This document shows positions 5,467-6,598 of a DNA stretch of 6,598 bases, piece after piece. The translations under genes were made by a program, and so were the position numbers. The notes beneath the pieces are model-generated. The model did no database searches and was not told the DNA's origin. It saw only the letters and a list, made by a program, of their open reading frames with translations. Source of the stretch: Gammaproteobacteria bacterium (GTDB lineage Bacteria > Pseudomonadota > Gammaproteobacteria > GRL18); assembly GCA_030632625.1 (NCBI GenBank), contig DAOVUK010000189.1:1-6598 (forward strand), given 5' to 3'. Every line of letters begins with the position of its first letter. Positions within the stretch are counted from its first letter, which is position 1.

Positions 5467-6598
5467 CTAACTCTTATTTTCAAATTCCTGCTCCATAATT
5501 TCCTGCAATGAACTCCAGTCATTATCACAACTGAGTAATTTATTGCCTTCAATATTACGAAAACGCTTATAATAATTAATCAGCCCGTTGGTTGAGGAAT
5601 CATGGCTAACCACGGGCTCATTATCAACCAGATCAAACTGGATCTGACTGGCTAACTGTTTACCCAGCTGAACACCCCATTGATCAAAGGAATTAAGTCG
5701 CCAGATATTGCCCTGCACAAACACTTTATGTTCATAGAGGGCAATCAGTGCTCCCAGAGTATAGGGATCAAGTTCCTTAAACAGAATTGAGTTACTGGAG
5801 CGATTGCCTGCAAAGACTTTATGCGGCACTAATAATTCAATCTCATCCTCAGATAAGCCTTGTGCTGTCATTTCCTCTCTTGCTTCAGCTTCGGTTTTAC
5901 CCCGCATCAATGCTTCAGTCTGAGCAAAGAAATTTGACATCAATACCGGATGATGTCCGCAGCCGGGATTATAAGAATCCAGTGCCGCTAAAAAGTCACA
6001 GGGAATGGCCTGTGTTCCCTGATGCAGCAGCTGATAAAAAGCATGCTGACCATTGATACCCTGCTCTCCCCAGATAACAGGTCCGGTACAATAATCCACT
6101 GTTTCACCATCCCGGTTTACATGCTTGCCGTTACTTTCCATATCAAGCTGCTGCAGATAACCGGGGAACAGACCTAAATAATGATCATAGGCCATCACCG
6201 CATGGGAATGAACAGCAAAAAAGTTATTATGCCAGACGCCCAGCAATGCCATAATCACCGGCATATTTTCTTCCAGCGGTGCCTGGGAAAAATGTTCATC
6301 CATACTGGCTGCACCTTTGAGCAATTCTTTAAAGGCCTCCATACCTATGGCAATAACAATTGAAAGTCCTATGGCAGACCATAAGGAATAACGCCCGCCA
6401 ACCCAGTCCCAGAATTCAAAAATATTGTTTTTATCAATACCAAAATTTTGTACGGCTTCGGTATTGGTCGAAACGGCAACAAAGTGCTGTTTTATAAATT
6501 CCTTGTTCTTTACCCTGGAAACAAACCAGCCTCTTGCGGTCACCGCATTAAACATCGTTTCTGATGTGCTAAAGGTTTTTGAAGCAATAATAAACAAG
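5467..6598 (-). CDS. pgi: Glucose-6-phosphate isomerase, C-terminal part (5' end beyond window)
   Basis: This enzyme interconverts glucose-6-phosphate and fructose-6-phosphate in glycolysis and gluconeogenesis, in the cytoplasm. About 376 codons are present against roughly 550 in the E. coli-type family, so some 170 N-terminal residues lie past the right edge. The frame is open to that edge; the TTG at 6597-6595 encodes an internal leucine ([11 protein letters not shown]), not a start. Counting from that codon, visible hallmarks are the phosphate-binding SKTFSTSET (6-14), signature [15 protein letters not shown] (63-77), catalytic Glu154 in MESNGK, His185 in [14 protein letters not shown], and the second signature [13 protein letters not shown] with catalytic Lys313. 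The C-terminal tail ends in EQEFENKS. All catalytic residues in this part are present, so the enzyme looks functional. It converges on the exported-protein gene. Confidence 0.97.
   Translation of the reverse strand, partial: LFIIASKTFSTSETMFNAVTARGWFVSRVKNKEFIKQHFVAVSTNTEAVQNFGIDKNNIFEFWDWVGGRYSLWSAIGLSIVIAIGMEAFKELLKGAASMDEHFSQAPLEENMPVIMALLGVWHNNFFAVHSHAVMAYDHYLGLFPGYLQQLDMESNGKHVNRDGETVDYCTGPVIWGEQGINGQHAFYQLLHQGTQAIPCDFLAALDSYNPGCGHHPVLMSNFFAQTEALMRGKTEAEAREEMTAQGLSEDEIELLVPHKVFAGNRSSNSILFKELDPYTLGALIALYEHKVFVQGNIWRLNSFDQWGVQLGKQLASQIQFDLVDNEPVVSHDSSTNGLINYYKRFRNIEGNKLLSCDNDWSSLQEIMEQEFENKS

Noticed and set aside
5787..6363. Two plus-strand frames inside pgi
   Set aside because: Antisense to highly conserved glucose-6-phosphate isomerase sequence.
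6595..6597. TTG as the start codon of pgi
   Set aside because: The frame continues to the window edge, the following residues are an internal family motif, and about 170 N-terminal residues would be missing; the gene is simply cut by the window.
1..6598. CRISPR arrays, tRNA or rRNA genes, riboswitches, transposase genes
   Set aside because: No regularly spaced direct repeats, cloverleaf sequence, rRNA-like segment or transposase-like frame was seen anywhere in the window.

Overview
The window is an AT-rich bacterial segment. It most likely comes from a low-GC gammaproteobacterium: the GalU and glucose-6-phosphate isomerase proteins are of the proteobacterial type, genes are tightly packed with Shine-Dalgarno sites, and a Sco1/PCu(A)C copper-delivery pair is present. 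Lineage is inferred from protein resemblance only; no rRNA or other taxonomic marker lies in the window.

Layout from left to right. Bases 1-90 hold what is probably the 3' end of a plus-strand gene. They are followed by a hairpin and a perfect 28-bp palindrome (152-179). Bases 278-2016 carry three minus-strand genes, read right to left: a membrane-anchored FixH/YtkA-like protein (2016-1543), a Sco1/SenC copper chaperone (1454-858) and a periplasmic PCu(A)C chaperone with a methionine-rich tail (799-278). Upstream of these, also on the minus strand, lie galU (2961-2134), a small three-helix membrane protein (3400-3020) and an unrecognised lysine-tailed soluble protein (4190-3651). A 311-bp AT-rich divergent intergenic region (4191-4501) separates this block from a plus-strand gene for an exported protein of unknown function (4502-5461). 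That gene converges, with only 5 bases between stop codons, on the 3' part of pgi (5467-6598, minus strand), whose start lies beyond the right edge.

How the genes fit together. The three left-hand genes look like a copper-delivery cassette for assembling the CuA site of a haem-copper oxidase, although no oxidase subunit is in view. GalU and Pgi both act around hexose phosphates: Pgi interconverts glucose-6-P and fructose-6-P, and GalU makes UDP-glucose for glycan synthesis. The exported protein between them has no assigned role.

The most informative structural feature is a 204-bp element at 3450-3653. It has near-perfect terminal inverted repeats and TA at both ends, and looks like a non-autonomous (MITE-like) insertion. 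Its right end supplies the TAG stop of the 179-codon gene. Removing it in silico, keeping one TA, extends that gene by nine codons and leaves it 21 bases from the next gene. This suggests that an operon of unknown gene, small membrane protein and galU was interrupted by the insertion. No CRISPR array, tRNA, rRNA or complete novel multi-gene system was found.
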